Of a DNA stretch of 64,000 bases, positions 36,961 through 46,079 are shown piece by piece (position 1 is the stretch's first letter; the number at the start of each line of letters is the position of its first letter). Origin of the DNA: Marinobacter orientalis. Lineage in GTDB: Bacteria; Pseudomonadota; Gammaproteobacteria; Pseudomonadales; Oleiphilaceae. The notes beneath the pieces are model-generated. The model had not been told where the DNA came from, ran no database searches, and saw only the letters and a program-made list of their open reading frames with translations. Position numbers and translations under genes: made by a program. Location of the stretch: positions 310,001 to 374,000 of the forward strand of contig NZ_SRZX01000001.1 of assembly GCF_004792665.1 (NCBI RefSeq), written 5' to 3'.

Positions 36961-37860
36961 ATGGACGCTCTCGTCAATTCCCTGTCCGCCATCAGTTGGC
37001 ACAACATCCTTGCCGCAGGACTCCGGATACTGATTGTCCTGGTAGCTGCCTGGATTGCAATGCACCTCCTCCGCCGGGGCCTGCATCGCCTCGAACGTCA
37101 ACTGGCACTTCGCACCCGCAAAGAAGGCGAGCCGCTGAGCGAGTCGGCCAAGCGCATCGACACCCTGATCCGGCTTTTACGCCAGGGCATTTACCTGGTT
37201 CTCTGGGTAATTGTGGTCCTGCTGATTTTCAGACAGGCTGGCATTGACATTACGCCGCTCCTGGCGGGCGCCGGCATCATTGGCCTCGCGGTAGGCTTCG
37301 GGGCACAGAGCCTTGTGAAAGATCTGATTTCAGGTTTTTTCTTCCTCCTGGAAAATCAGGTCCGCGTTGGTGATGTCGCCATGGTTAACGGCACCGGAGG
37401 CCTGGTCGAAGCGATCAACTTCCGGACCATCATTCTCCGGGATCTATCCGGGACCGTGCATATTTTCCCCAATGGCAGCGTCACAACCATGGCGAACATG
37501 ACACGTGAATGGTCTGCCTACGTGTTTGAGCTCGGCGTGGCCTACAAGGAAGACACGGACAGGGTTGTGGCTATCATCAACCAGGTTGGCGCGGAAATGA
37601 AGGCGGACCCTGCCTACGGCCGTTTCATGCTGGATGAATTGCCGGAGCTGTTCGGGGTGGACAAATTCGGCGATTCGGCAGTGATCATCAAAGGCCGCCT
37701 GAAAACCACACCCATCAAACAATGGGAACTTGGCCGCGAATTCCTTCGTCGCATCAAGAAAGCCTTCGACGACCAGGGTGTGGAAATTCCCTTTCCTCAT
37801 CGAACGCTTTACATGGGTGATGCCAGCAAACCCTTCGACATCAGAACCTCGGAAAAGTAA
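36961..37860 (+). CDS. Small-conductance mechanosensitive channel (MscS family)
   Basis: A 299-residue protein with three hydrophobic segments; the third, pore-lining one is AGAGIIGLAVGFGAQSLVKDLISGFFFLLE, recognisable by the core GFGAQSLVKDLISG. The beta domain follows with DVAMVNGTGGLVEAINFRTI and IFPNGSV. Such channels release solutes on osmotic downshift, suiting a marine or saline habitat. GGAGG precedes the ATG. The length is close to Escherichia coli MscS (286). No operon partner is seen. Confidence 0.9.
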   Translation: MDALVNSLSAISWHNILAAGLRILIVLVAAWIAMHLLRRGLHRLERQLALRTRKEGEPLSESAKRIDTLIRLLRQGIYLVLWVIVVLLIFRQAGIDITPLLAGAGIIGLAVGFGAQSLVKDLISGFFFLLENQVRVGDVAMVNGTGGLVEAINFRTIILRDLSGTVHIFPNGSVTTMANMTREWSAYVFELGVAYKEDTDRVVAIINQVGAEMKADPAYGRFMLDELPELFGVDKFGDSAVIIKGRLKTTPIKQWELGREFLRRIKKAFDDQGVEIPFPHRTLYMGDASKPFDIRTSEK

Positions 37861-37953
37861 ATCGCCTAAAAACATGCTTGAAAAATACCGGTTATTCGAT
37901 CAAAGTAGAAGTAATTAATTACTTTCTTTTGTGAGATACGGACGGCTATCCCC

Positions 37954-38580
37954 TTGGAACCCACCAGACGCACTTACCAAAGTACCGAACAGCGCCAGTC
38001 CGAAACTGTCGAGGCAGTGGTGCACCTGTGTGCGGAGCAAGACCCTTCCACCCTGACCACCACCCGCATTGCCAGTGAGGTGGGGCTTTCCCAGGGCGCG
38101 CTGTTCAAGCACTTCCCCAACAAGAACAGCCTGTGGGAGTCGGTGGCAGTCTGGGTATCCGAGCAGCTCACCCAGCGGGTTTTCAGTGTGGCGGATCAAC
38201 ATGATCACGCCGACCAGGCCCTGGAAGCCATGTTTCTGGCTCATATCGGCTTCATTGCCCGTCACCCGGGCATTCCGCGGCTGATGCTGGGAGAACTCCA
38301 GAAGCCGGGAAATGGCGCGGCCAAACGGATCGTTCGCGAAACTCTGGCCAACTACCGTCAGAAGGTCATTTCTCTGCTGAACCTCGGTATCGACCAGCAG
38401 CGCATTACTGCCACCATCGACACCGAGGCTGCCGCAGTGCTCTATCTGGGGGCCATTCAGGGGTTAGTGGTCCAGGGCATGATAGGCGGTGATATTCGCA
38501 GCCTCGAACAGGCCGCACCGCGCATTTTCAGACTTTTCAGTGCCAGCTTTCAGGAGATTCCGGATGCACCGCAAACATAA
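37954..38580 (+). CDS. TetR/AcrR family regulator of the adjacent RND efflux genes
   Basis: A 208-residue regulator with an N-terminal helix-turn-helix (TTTRIASEVGLSQGALFKHFPNKNSLWESV) recognisable by the core LSQGALFKHFPNK, followed by an all-helical ligand domain. The start used is a TTG at 37954; a downstream ATG would cut into the DNA-binding domain. The last 17 bases overlap the start of the RND adaptor gene, so regulator and pump are one transcript and the regulator probably controls its own operon. The inducer is unknown. Confidence 0.85.
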   Translation: MEPTRRTYQSTEQRQSETVEAVVHLCAEQDPSTLTTTRIASEVGLSQGALFKHFPNKNSLWESVAVWVSEQLTQRVFSVADQHDHADQALEAMFLAHIGFIARHPGIPRLMLGELQKPGNGAAKRIVRETLANYRQKVISLLNLGIDQQRITATIDTEAAAVLYLGAIQGLVVQGMIGGDIRSLEQAAPRIFRLFSASFQEIPDAPQT

Positions 38581-39937
38581 GTTCATCGTAGCCCTGACGC
38601 TGATCGCGGGTATCGCCTTCGTGGTAATAATGGCGAAAATGAAGCAACCACCTGAGCGCACAGCTGAACAGCCCTCAGCAACACCAGCGACAATCCTTGA
38701 GGTCACTCCCCTCACCGTTCGCACTGAAGCCCGCGGCTATGGCCAGGTGTTACCGGCGCGAAGCTGGCAGGCAGTGGCCAACGTAGGCGGGCGTATCATC
38801 TGGAAGCACCCGGATCTGGAAAGCGGCAACATGATTTCCGAAGGCACCCGCCTGCTGCAGATCGACCCGACCCGTTACGAACTGGCCGAGGCATCCGCCA
38901 GGGCGGATATTGCCGCTCTTGAAGCGGAACTGCGGCAACTGGATCAGGAGAAGCGCAACACCCGGGAGCTGCTGGAACTGGAAAACCGGCGGCTGGCCCT
39001 GGCCCAGCGGGAACTGGAACGGGCAAAAACCCTGGTGGACCGTGGCGCTCTGTCGGAAACCCGGCTTGATGAACAGCAGCGGGCTACCCTGCATCAGCAG
39101 CAGGCGGTGCAGTCGCTGAAAAACCAGCTCAACCTGATTCCCGTACGCAGGGATACCCTGAAAGCGCGCCTGGCCCGGAGTGAATCGGCATTGGCCAACG
39201 CCCTGGAAGATCTTGAAGATACCCGCTTCGGGGCCCCATGGGATATGCGGGTTCACCGGTCTGAAATCGAAACGGGGCAACAGGTCAGTCCCAATCAGAC
39301 CCTGCTTGTTGCGGATGACATCACCGCTGCGGAAGCCACAGTGCAGCTGCAGATGTCTGAGCTTCGCAATGTGCTGTCCCAAATCCCGGGTGCGCCTGAT
39401 CCGGCAGACAATGACGAAACACACCGGGGTTTTACCGACTTCCACCGGCAGTTGCCGCTGGATTCGCTGACCGTATCCGTGCAACCGACCAGTGCGCCCG
39501 ACAGTCACTGGCGCGGCAAGCTGACCCGGATTACCGGCAGCCTCGATCCGGCCACCCGCACCATCCAGGCAGTGATTACAGTGGAGGAGCCATACCGCGA
39601 CGCCAATCCCCCGGCCCGGCCGCCGCTGGTGCGAAACATGTTTGTGCAGGCAACGATCGCAGTGCCGACACCGGAGCCGGTGCTGGTGGTGCCGGCCAGC
39701 GCGATTCATCAGGGCGAGGTATATCTGGCCGATGACAATGACCGCCTGCAACGGCAGCCGGTTACTCTGGCCTGGCAACAGGGTGAGCTTGCGGTGGTCA
39801 GCGACGGACTGGAAGCCGGCGATCGGCTGATACTGGATGACCTGGTACCCGCCATAGAAGGCACGCTGCTGAACCCCCGGCCAGATGAACAAACCCGTCA
39901 GTGGTTGCAGAAAAAGGCTGCAGGAGAGCAGCCATGA
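38564..39937 (+). CDS. RND efflux periplasmic adaptor (HlyD/MexA-like)
   Basis: A 457-residue membrane-fusion protein. One N-terminal hydrophobic segment (IVALTLIAGIAFVVIMA) anchors it; the hairpin region is a long coiled coil (about 110-230, rich in Glu, Leu, Arg), flanked by lipoyl-type strands (VGGRIIWKHPDLESGNMI and FGAPWDMRV). It joins the inner-membrane pump to an outer-membrane channel, which is not encoded here. The ATG at 38564 follows CAGGAG and overlaps the tetR end; the stop overlaps the pump start (ATGA). Confidence 0.87.
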   Translation: MHRKHKFIVALTLIAGIAFVVIMAKMKQPPERTAEQPSATPATILEVTPLTVRTEARGYGQVLPARSWQAVANVGGRIIWKHPDLESGNMISEGTRLLQIDPTRYELAEASARADIAALEAELRQLDQEKRNTRELLELENRRLALAQRELERAKTLVDRGALSETRLDEQQRATLHQQQAVQSLKNQLNLIPVRRDTLKARLARSESALANALEDLEDTRFGAPWDMRVHRSEIETGQQVSPNQTLLVADDITAAEATVQLQMSELRNVLSQIPGAPDPADNDETHRGFTDFHRQLPLDSLTVSVQPTSAPDSHWRGKLTRITGSLDPATRTIQAVITVEEPYRDANPPARPPLVRNMFVQATIAVPTPEPVLVVPASAIHQGEVYLADDNDRLQRQPVTLAWQQGELAVVSDGLEAGDRLILDDLVPAIEGTLLNPRPDEQTRQWLQKKAAGEQP

Positions 39938-42900
39938 TCCGCTGGTTTGCCGGCCACCCTACCGCGGGCAATCTGCTGCTTGTTCTGATTCTGGCAATGG
40001 GCCTGTTTGCCGCGCCACAGCTGACCCGGGAAACCTTTCCGGAATACCTGCCGCCGGAAGTCAGCATTACCATGGAATACCGGGGTGCGACTGCAGCGGA
40101 TGTGGAAGAAGCCATCTGCCAGCGCCTGGGTGAAGCATTACAGCGTGTGGACTACATGGAGGAAATCTCCTGCACCGCCCGGGACAATCAGGCCCGGGCC
40201 ATTGCCAGCATGGCGCCCCAGGGCGATATGGGCCGCTTTCTGGATGATATCCGCACCGAAATCGAAGCCCTGACCGATCTGCCCGAAGAAGCCGAAGATC
40301 CGATCATCCGTGAGCTTTACCGCACCAGCCTGGTGGCCGCCATCGCGGTTTACGGGCCCATGAGCTTTTCGCATCTGGAGACTTACACCAACGAGCTGGA
40401 AGACCGGCTTTTCGCCATCGATGGCGTGGCTGATGTCATTCCCGTTGGCCTGTCCCAGCGCCAGTGGCACATCGAGGTTTCCCGGGACCTGCTGCGCCAG
40501 TACGGTCTGGGTGTGCGCGACATTGCCCGCGCCATAAACAGCCAGAACCTGGACATGCCTCTGGGCAACATTGAAACCGACAACCAGGATATCCAGCTGC
40601 GGTTTGTGGACGAGCGACACTCGCTGCAAGCCCTGGCCCAGCTTCCCGTTATCGGCGGCGAAGCCGGGGCCGTGCTCACCCTGGGGGACCTCGCCAGCAT
40701 TACCGAGACCCATGAACGGGAAGAAGAACGGGTGGAATTCAACGGCCAACGCGCCATCGTTCTTGAGATCCACAAGAACCGGCACGACGATGCCCTGCGG
40801 GTAATGGATTCACTGCAGGCCTTTGTTGATGAGGAAGAGACCCGCCGCGGTGGCACCGTGGAACTGGAAATCACCCAGAACATGACCTCTATCGTCCGCG
40901 ACCGCTTGCAGATGCTCGTGGGCAACGGCATCACCGGTTTGCTGCTGGTGGGCCTGGTGATGGCGCTGTTTTTCCGCCCCCGCCTCGCCTTCTGGGCCCT
41001 GTTCGGCCTGCCATCCGCCTTTGCCGGCGCGTTTGTGATGATGGCTGTTACCGGTCTGTCCCTGAACATGATCACCCTGGTGGCTCTGCTCATGGCTATC
41101 GGTATCGTCATGGACGACTCCGTGGTGATCACCGACAACATCGCCCGGCACGCTGCCGAGGGCTGTGGCGCTCTGGAAGCGGCAGTCAAAGGCACACAGC
41201 AAATCCTGCCAGGCGTGCTGTCGTCATTTCTGACCACGGTTTCCGTGTTTATCCCTCTGGCGTTTCTGGCCGGAGAACTGGGCGCGGTACTGGAGGTCTT
41301 GCCGGTTGTCCTCATTGCCGCCCTTGCCACCTCACTGATCGAAGCTTTCTGGATACTGCCCCATCACCTCAAAAGTGGCCTGGGCAAAAAACGCGAGCGA
41401 GCACCTTCCCGCTTCCGTACGGCATTCGATAATGGCTTTGGAAAGGCTCGTGAGAAGGTGGGGCGCTTAGCTGACGGCGCCATCCGTTTCCGTTATGGCG
41501 TATTGGCTGCGATGCTGCTGGTAATCCTTGGCTCAGTGGGCCTGATGGCCGGCGGCCATATCCGCATGGAAGCCATGCCGGAGATCGAGGGCGATGTGCT
41601 GGAAGCGCGGGTACTGATGCCCCAGGGCACTCCCCTGCACCAGACCCGGGCCATTACTGACCGTATCACCGCGGCCATGAACAGGCTGAACCAGGAATAC
41701 GCGCCGGAACAGCCAGGCCAGCAGGCTCTGGTGCAAAACATTCAGACCCGCTTTAACCAGCACGCCGGGGCTGGCGAGAAAGGCGCCCATGTGGCGACTG
41801 TGATGGCCGATCTACTAACCGCCGAAATCCGCACCGTGGATCTGGCCACCCTGACCGACCGCTGGTACCAGGAAATCGGCGAAATTCCCGGCCTGATCGC
41901 CCTGAACATCCAGGAACCCGGCTTCGGCCCGGCCGGCATTCCCATCGAAGTTCGCCTGCAGGGCACAGATCTGGAGGAGCTTAAGGCCGGGGCCCGTTAC
42001 CTGAGTGAGGAAATCGCCCGCTATAACGGCACGTTCAACGTGCTGGATGATCTCCGCCCCGGCAAGCCGCAACGGATCCTGACACTGAAAGACAGTGCCC
42101 TGTCCCTGGGCCTGAACGCCGCCGAGGTGGCCCGCCAGATCCGCACCGGCCTGCTCGGCGATATCGTGGATACGGTACAGATCGGTGACCAGCACATCGA
42201 AATCCTGGTGCGCCAGACCAGCGCCGAACGCAACACCCGCGAGTTCCTGGAAGATGCCGTGATCACCACCGGGGAGGGCCGGATGGTTCCATTGCGCGAA
42301 GTGGCCACCATCACCAGGGAGCGGCAATGGTCACAGGTCACCCGTATTGACGGCCTGCGTACGGTCACGGTAACGGCCGATGTAAACAGCCGTCGCACCA
42401 ACGCCAATGCCATTGTGACCGATCTGCAGAACCGGGTGTTCCCGAATCTTCGTGAGCGCTGGCCAGAAATCAGCCTGCAGGTGGAAGGCCAGACCGCCCG
42501 CTCCCGGGAAACCGGCCAGTCCATCGCCCGGGGGCTGTCGATCGGCCTGCTGGGGATCTTCCTGATCCTGTCGTTCCAGTTCCGCAGTTACCTGGAGCCG
42601 ATCATTGTCATGCTCGCTATTCCGGTGGCCTTTATGGGAGCCGTGTGGGGCCACCTGATCATGGGCTACAACCTGTCCATGCCGTCACTGATCGGCGCGG
42701 CCTCGCTGGCGGGTATTGTGGTGAACAACGCGATTCTGCTGGTGCAGTTCATCAAGGGTTACCGGGAACAGGGCATGAGTGCCGGAGAAGCCGCCGGTGC
42801 CGCCAGCCGCGCCCGCTTCCGCGCCATCCTGATCACCACCAGCACCACCGTGGCCGGCCTGTTGCCCCTCCTGACCGAAACCAGCACCCAGGCTATGGCA

Positions 42901-43035
42901 GTCATTCCGCTGGTAATTTCAGTGGTCTTCGGACTACTGGTGTCCACCGTCGTGATACTGGTGGCGTTGCCGGCACTCTACGCGATTCTCGAAGATCTTG
43001 GCTGGGCGAGAGTGCCAACCCATGACAGGCAGTAA
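39934..43035 (+). CDS. RND family efflux pump, inner-membrane subunit
   Basis: A 1033-residue pump with 12 membrane segments in two halves and two large periplasmic loops. The proton-relay region of TM4 is visible as LLMAIGIVMDDSVVITDNIARHA, recognisable by the core GIVMDDSVVITDNI with the paired aspartates, and the C-terminal half has SLAGIVVNNAILLVQFI. It exports drugs, lipids or other small molecules using the proton gradient; its substrate is not predictable. It is coupled to the adaptor by an ATGA overlap. The N-terminus MIRWFAGHPTAGNLLLVLI resembles the AcrB-distant HAE-type pumps found with TetR regulators. Confidence 0.9.
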   Translation: MIRWFAGHPTAGNLLLVLILAMGLFAAPQLTRETFPEYLPPEVSITMEYRGATAADVEEAICQRLGEALQRVDYMEEISCTARDNQARAIASMAPQGDMGRFLDDIRTEIEALTDLPEEAEDPIIRELYRTSLVAAIAVYGPMSFSHLETYTNELEDRLFAIDGVADVIPVGLSQRQWHIEVSRDLLRQYGLGVRDIARAINSQNLDMPLGNIETDNQDIQLRFVDERHSLQALAQLPVIGGEAGAVLTLGDLASITETHEREEERVEFNGQRAIVLEIHKNRHDDALRVMDSLQAFVDEEETRRGGTVELEITQNMTSIVRDRLQMLVGNGITGLLLVGLVMALFFRPRLAFWALFGLPSAFAGAFVMMAVTGLSLNMITLVALLMAIGIVMDDSVVITDNIARHAAEGCGALEAAVKGTQQILPGVLSSFLTTVSVFIPLAFLAGELGAVLEVLPVVLIAALATSLIEAFWILPHHLKSGLGKKRERAPSRFRTAFDNGFGKAREKVGRLADGAIRFRYGVLAAMLLVILGSVGLMAGGHIRMEAMPEIEGDVLEARVLMPQGTPLHQTRAITDRITAAMNRLNQEYAPEQPGQQALVQNIQTRFNQHAGAGEKGAHVATVMADLLTAEIRTVDLATLTDRWYQEIGEIPGLIALNIQEPGFGPAGIPIEVRLQGTDLEELKAGARYLSEEIARYNGTFNVLDDLRPGKPQRILTLKDSALSLGLNAAEVARQIRTGLLGDIVDTVQIGDQHIEILVRQTSAERNTREFLEDAVITTGEGRMVPLREVATITRERQWSQVTRIDGLRTVTVTADVNSRRTNANAIVTDLQNRVFPNLRERWPEISLQVEGQTARSRETGQSIARGLSIGLLGIFLILSFQFRSYLEPIIVMLAIPVAFMGAVWGHLIMGYNLSMPSLIGAASLAGIVVNNAILLVQFIKGYREQGMSAGEAAGAASRARFRAILITTSTTVAGLLPLLTETSTQAMAVIPLVISVVFGLLVSTVVILVALPALYAILEDLGWARVPTHDRQ

Positions 43036-43084
43036 CATCACTGCTATGTTGTTTTTAAACCTGCAAATAAAAGGAATCATTCAA

Positions 43085-43555
43085 ATGACAGCTAGAACCG
43101 GAAAATTCCTGGCCGCCGTACTGTTGGGCCTGACAGTGTCAACCAGCTCACTGGCGGCGGAACCTGTCACACCGAAACTCACTGATAAACTGAGCCAGCT
43201 GCTTCAGAAGGAGATGAGAGCTGTGCAGGGGGGTATGGCCTCCATTCATTCCGCCATGGTAATGGGCCAGCATGAGACTGTTGCAGAGAATGCCCAACAG
43301 ATTCACGACAGCTTTATCCTGCAACAGGAGCTGACGGAGGAGGACCGCAAAGACCTGATGTCCGCTGTTCCGAAGGGCTTTATCAAACTGGACAAGGAGT
43401 TTCACAAGCTCGCAGCTTCACTGGCAGAAGCTGGAAGAAACGAAGACACCAAAGAACAGCACAAGCTGTTCAGCAAAATGACGGGCAACTGTATTCAGTG
43501 CCACAGCAAGTACGTGTCTGACCGTTTCCCTGGCGTTAAATCCGTCAAGGAGTGA
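43085..43555 (+). CDS. Periplasmic c-type cytochrome with C-terminal haem motif
   Basis: A 156-residue protein with a signal peptide (FLAAVLLGLTVSTSSLAA) and a single haem motif CIQCH close to the C-terminus. The remainder is predicted helical, so the layout resembles a four-helix cytochrome c' type, which can bind NO, although the family cannot be fixed by eye. The ATG at 43085 follows AAAAGGAATC; an earlier in-frame start would overlap the pump gene and spoil the signal peptide. It converges on ubiV with only six bases between the stops. Confidence 0.82.
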   Translation: MTARTGKFLAAVLLGLTVSTSSLAAEPVTPKLTDKLSQLLQKEMRAVQGGMASIHSAMVMGQHETVAENAQQIHDSFILQQELTEEDRKDLMSAVPKGFIKLDKEFHKLAASLAEAGRNEDTKEQHKLFSKMTGNCIQCHSKYVSDRFPGVKSVKE

Positions 43556-43561
43556 TCGGCC

Positions 43562-44449
43562 CTAGCCGACCAGATCCATGCCCGGCTTGCCATACCAGTA
43601 TCCGTTGCACGGTGGTGCCTCCACCAGCTGCAACGGGTCGGTAACCGGTGCTTCACCACGACGCACCTGATCGAAGCGCCTGACCACCTCCTCCATACCG
43701 AGATGTTCCGGGCTCAGGCGCACGGTAGCCACGCCCATGCGCTCCATATCAGGCAGTTCCCGCATCAGGTCATAGCGCGAGCCAGACAGTGTGGAAATAC
43801 CATTCAATCGGAACAGCTCCTGGCTTTCACGGGAACGCAGTTCCATGCCATCGGGATGCTCCAGGCAGCGGAATTCGCAGTTGTCTTTGGGCAGGTTGTA
43901 ATGGCGGGCGGTAAAACAGCGGGAAGACCAGGCCAATGGCAGGAAGCCCCAGGCAAACACTTCCGCAGGCAAGTCCAGGCCTTCGTCTTTCAGGCCCCTG
44001 ATAAGCTTCTCCAGAGATTCCCGGCCCAGCTCCACCGGCAGGTTCCAGCCCTTCAGGCCCTGTCTTGCCAGCACCTTCAATGAGGCGACATTGTAAAGGT
44101 TCATGGATGGGCCGGTCACAAACGGTATGTTATTGCGGATGGCAACCTGAAGGGCACTCTGGTCATTGGCTTCCACCATGAATTCGTTCTGGTCGCAGAT
44201 CCGGCGCAGGCGCCTCAGGTCCGCGTCGGACTCGATCAGGGTCTGGGTAGAAAGTACCACCTCTTTGCCACAGGCTTTCAGATCACGGGCAAGATCGAAC
44301 CAGTCATCGGGCTTCATTTCCCGCCGGCGGGAGCAAACGGCCTCTCCCAGATAGATGGTATCCACCGGCCACTCGGCGGCCTTGCCATAGAAATCAAAAA
44401 CGCTTTGCTTGGACCAGAACCACAGGATGGGACCCAGGGATAACTTCAT
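43562..44449 (-). CDS. ubiV: UbiV, O2-independent ubiquinone hydroxylation subunit
   Basis: A 295-residue peptidase-U32-family protein. Cys39 (GEAVCSRRR), Cys178 (SSRCFTARH), Cys191 and Cys195 (DNCEFRC) correspond to the four 4Fe-4S ligands of Escherichia coli UbiV, and [14 protein letters not shown] and [10 protein letters not shown] segments are conserved. With UbiU it hydroxylates ubiquinone precursors anaerobically, probably with prephenate as O donor. I start at MKLSLGP as in E. coli; an ATG one codon earlier is equally possible. It begins 16 bases after the ubiU stop and is transcribed with it. Confidence 0.92.
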   Translation of the reverse strand: MKLSLGPILWFWSKQSVFDFYGKAAEWPVDTIYLGEAVCSRRREMKPDDWFDLARDLKACGKEVVLSTQTLIESDADLRRLRRICDQNEFMVEANDQSALQVAIRNNIPFVTGPSMNLYNVASLKVLARQGLKGWNLPVELGRESLEKLIRGLKDEGLDLPAEVFAWGFLPLAWSSRCFTARHYNLPKDNCEFRCLEHPDGMELRSRESQELFRLNGISTLSGSRYDLMRELPDMERMGVATVRLSPEHLGMEEVVRRFDQVRRGEAPVTDPLQLVEAPPCNGYWYGKPGMDLVG

Positions 44450-44465
44450 CATAATCGGCAAAACC

Positions 44466-45461
44466 TTATTTCCACTTGCGATGGTAGGCGCCCAGTGTCG
44501 TCAGGCCGCCTTCAGACAGCCCTGAAAGGGTATTTCTCCAGGCCGGATCAACCTTATAGTCATCCGGTCGGGCCTCCAGTTTGTCCAGGGCATGGCGCCA
44601 CGTGCGGGCCACATCGGCAATGTACGCGGGGCTGCGTTGGCGGCCCTCGATTTTTACAGCACTGATGCCCAGTTCCTGCAGTTTTGGCAGCATATCCAGA
44701 GTGCTCAGACTGACCGGCTCCTCGATGGCATGATAGACGCTGCCTCCCACTTCGAAGCGGCCTTTACACAGGGTAGGATAACCGGCGGATTCACCCGGTC
44801 CATAGCGGTCAATCAGCACATTGTTCAGACGGGACTCCAGCCCCCGGGAAGTTTCCTGCCAACGCACGGCCTTGGCTGGCGAGCAGGCGCCACGGGTATT
44901 CGGGGATTCGTCGGTAAGATAGGAAGACAGGTAACAGCGGCCTTCCGCCATGATGCACAGGCTGCCAAAGGCAAACACTTCCAGCTCAACCGGGCTGTGT
45001 TTTGAGACGCCCCGGACCTGATCGAGGGAAAGCACCCGGGGTAACACGGCACGGCGGATATCAAAGGTGTTCTTATAGAAAGACAAGGCCTCGTAACTGG
45101 TGGCAGAGCCCTGGACAGACAGGTGGCGGGGAATATGCGGATACTTGTTGGCGGCGTAATCCAGCAGCCCCATATCGGCCAGGATGATGGCATCCACGCC
45201 CAGGCCTGCGGCACGATCTACTGCCCTTTTCCATTGTTCCCAGCCATCCGGCTGCGGGTAGGTATTGATGGCACAGAACACACGGCTGCCCCTGGAGTGG
45301 GCGTATTCAATACCTTCACCGGCGCGCTTGTCATTGAAATTCAGCCCCGCAAACTGGCGGGCATTGGTGCTGTCGCGGAAGCCGAAGTATACCGCATCAG
45401 CGCCGTTGTCCACGGCGGTTTTCAGGGCCGGCAGGCTGCCGGCGGGGCATACAAGTTCCAT
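44466..45461 (-). CDS. ubiU: UbiU, O2-independent ubiquinone hydroxylation subunit
   Basis: A 331-residue peptidase-U32-family protein starting [14 protein letters not shown]. Counting from the ATG at 45461 the cysteines fall at 169, 176, 193 and 232, the same numbers as the 4Fe-4S ligands of Escherichia coli UbiU, which strongly supports the start; GTGGAGAAAATC lies upstream. UbiU pairs with UbiV and UbiT to make ubiquinone without oxygen, needed for nitrate and N2O respiration by a ubiquinone-using bacterium. An FNR/DNR-type promoter lies 22 bases before the gene's leader begins. Confidence 0.93.
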   Translation of the reverse strand: MELVCPAGSLPALKTAVDNGADAVYFGFRDSTNARQFAGLNFNDKRAGEGIEYAHSRGSRVFCAINTYPQPDGWEQWKRAVDRAAGLGVDAIILADMGLLDYAANKYPHIPRHLSVQGSATSYEALSFYKNTFDIRRAVLPRVLSLDQVRGVSKHSPVELEVFAFGSLCIMAEGRCYLSSYLTDESPNTRGACSPAKAVRWQETSRGLESRLNNVLIDRYGPGESAGYPTLCKGRFEVGGSVYHAIEEPVSLSTLDMLPKLQELGISAVKIEGRQRSPAYIADVARTWRHALDKLEARPDDYKVDPAWRNTLSGLSEGGLTTLGAYHRKWK

Positions 45462-45488
45462 GATTTTCTCCACTGCGAGAGTGCAGAT

Positions 45489-45531
45489 ACCATACCGCTG
45501 CTCCTGCAGGAAGTGCCTTGACCTTTGTCAG
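45489..45531 (-). promoter_or_regulatory. FNR/DNR-type class II promoter of ubiUV
   Basis: TTGACCTTTGTCAG (45518-45531) keeps the TTGAC-N4-GTCAA pattern with one mismatch. Placing its centre at -41.5 puts TATGGT (minus strand, 45489-45494) at -11 to -6 and the RNA start near 45483, 22 bases before the ubiU ATG. Confidence 0.6.
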
Positions 45532-45587
45532 CGTGCGGCTCGAGCGGACACCCCGGGGGTCTGTTTCTTAGCGACAGGTTCCTGGAC

Positions 45588-45770
45588 CTACTCCTCAGTC
45601 CAATCACAGATGATGGTGGACCGTTCCTTCACCAGGCCCGCCTGCTGATCCTGGCAGCCCTCGGCCTGCGGCAACCCGTCTTCCGCCGGTTTGCCCCAGG
45701 ACTGCTTTGCTTTGTCGATCTGTTGTTCACACCTGCCTTTCATGCCATCCGCACTGAACAAGCCCATCAT
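45588..45770 (-). CDS. CsbD-like small stress protein
   Basis: A 60-residue protein whose order GMKGRCEQQIDKAKQSWGK, then DGLPQAEGCQDQQAGLVKER follows the CsbD pattern (GxxxQxxGKAKxxWGK ... GxxxQLxGxxQxR). CsbD proteins are small, abundant general-stress proteins of unclear function. The ATG at 45770 follows AGAGGCGTA. Unlike most members it has three cysteines, and the C-terminal aromatic YG end is missing. It is a stand-alone gene between ubiU and the chemoreceptor. Confidence 0.55.
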   Translation of the reverse strand: MMGLFSADGMKGRCEQQIDKAKQSWGKPAEDGLPQAEGCQDQQAGLVKERSTIICDWTEE

Positions 45771-46079
45771 TACGCCTCTCTGGTTTGTCGCTTTGAAATG
45801 TTGAAATGAGAGTAGCGTGCTACCCATTTCCGGTCTGTACGGTGGCACACCGAAGGCGGGGGCTGCTGACTCAAACTTCCGGGCGTCGGGCTACCTCTTC
45901 GAGAGTACCCTGCCCAGAATGACCTGGTGTTAGATTTCTCATTTAAACTCATGGAGATAACATTAAATTACAGAGACTTACAGGCCAGTGACTACCACCA
46001 CAGCTACCCACTCACGTGAATACCACCCCCTTCGATTCTTCCGGACAATCAGCGCACGTTTCACAGATGAGAATCGACA
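45771..46079 (+). other. Intergenic region before the NIT-domain chemoreceptor, with repeated heptamers
   Basis: No convincing gene is seen. Three direct heptamers resembling NarL half-sites occur: TACCACC (45993-45999), TACCCAC (46005-46011) and TACCACC (46021-46027), all within 90 bases of the chemoreceptor start. They are in direct, not inverted, orientation, so the NarL assignment is weak. Confidence 0.35.
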
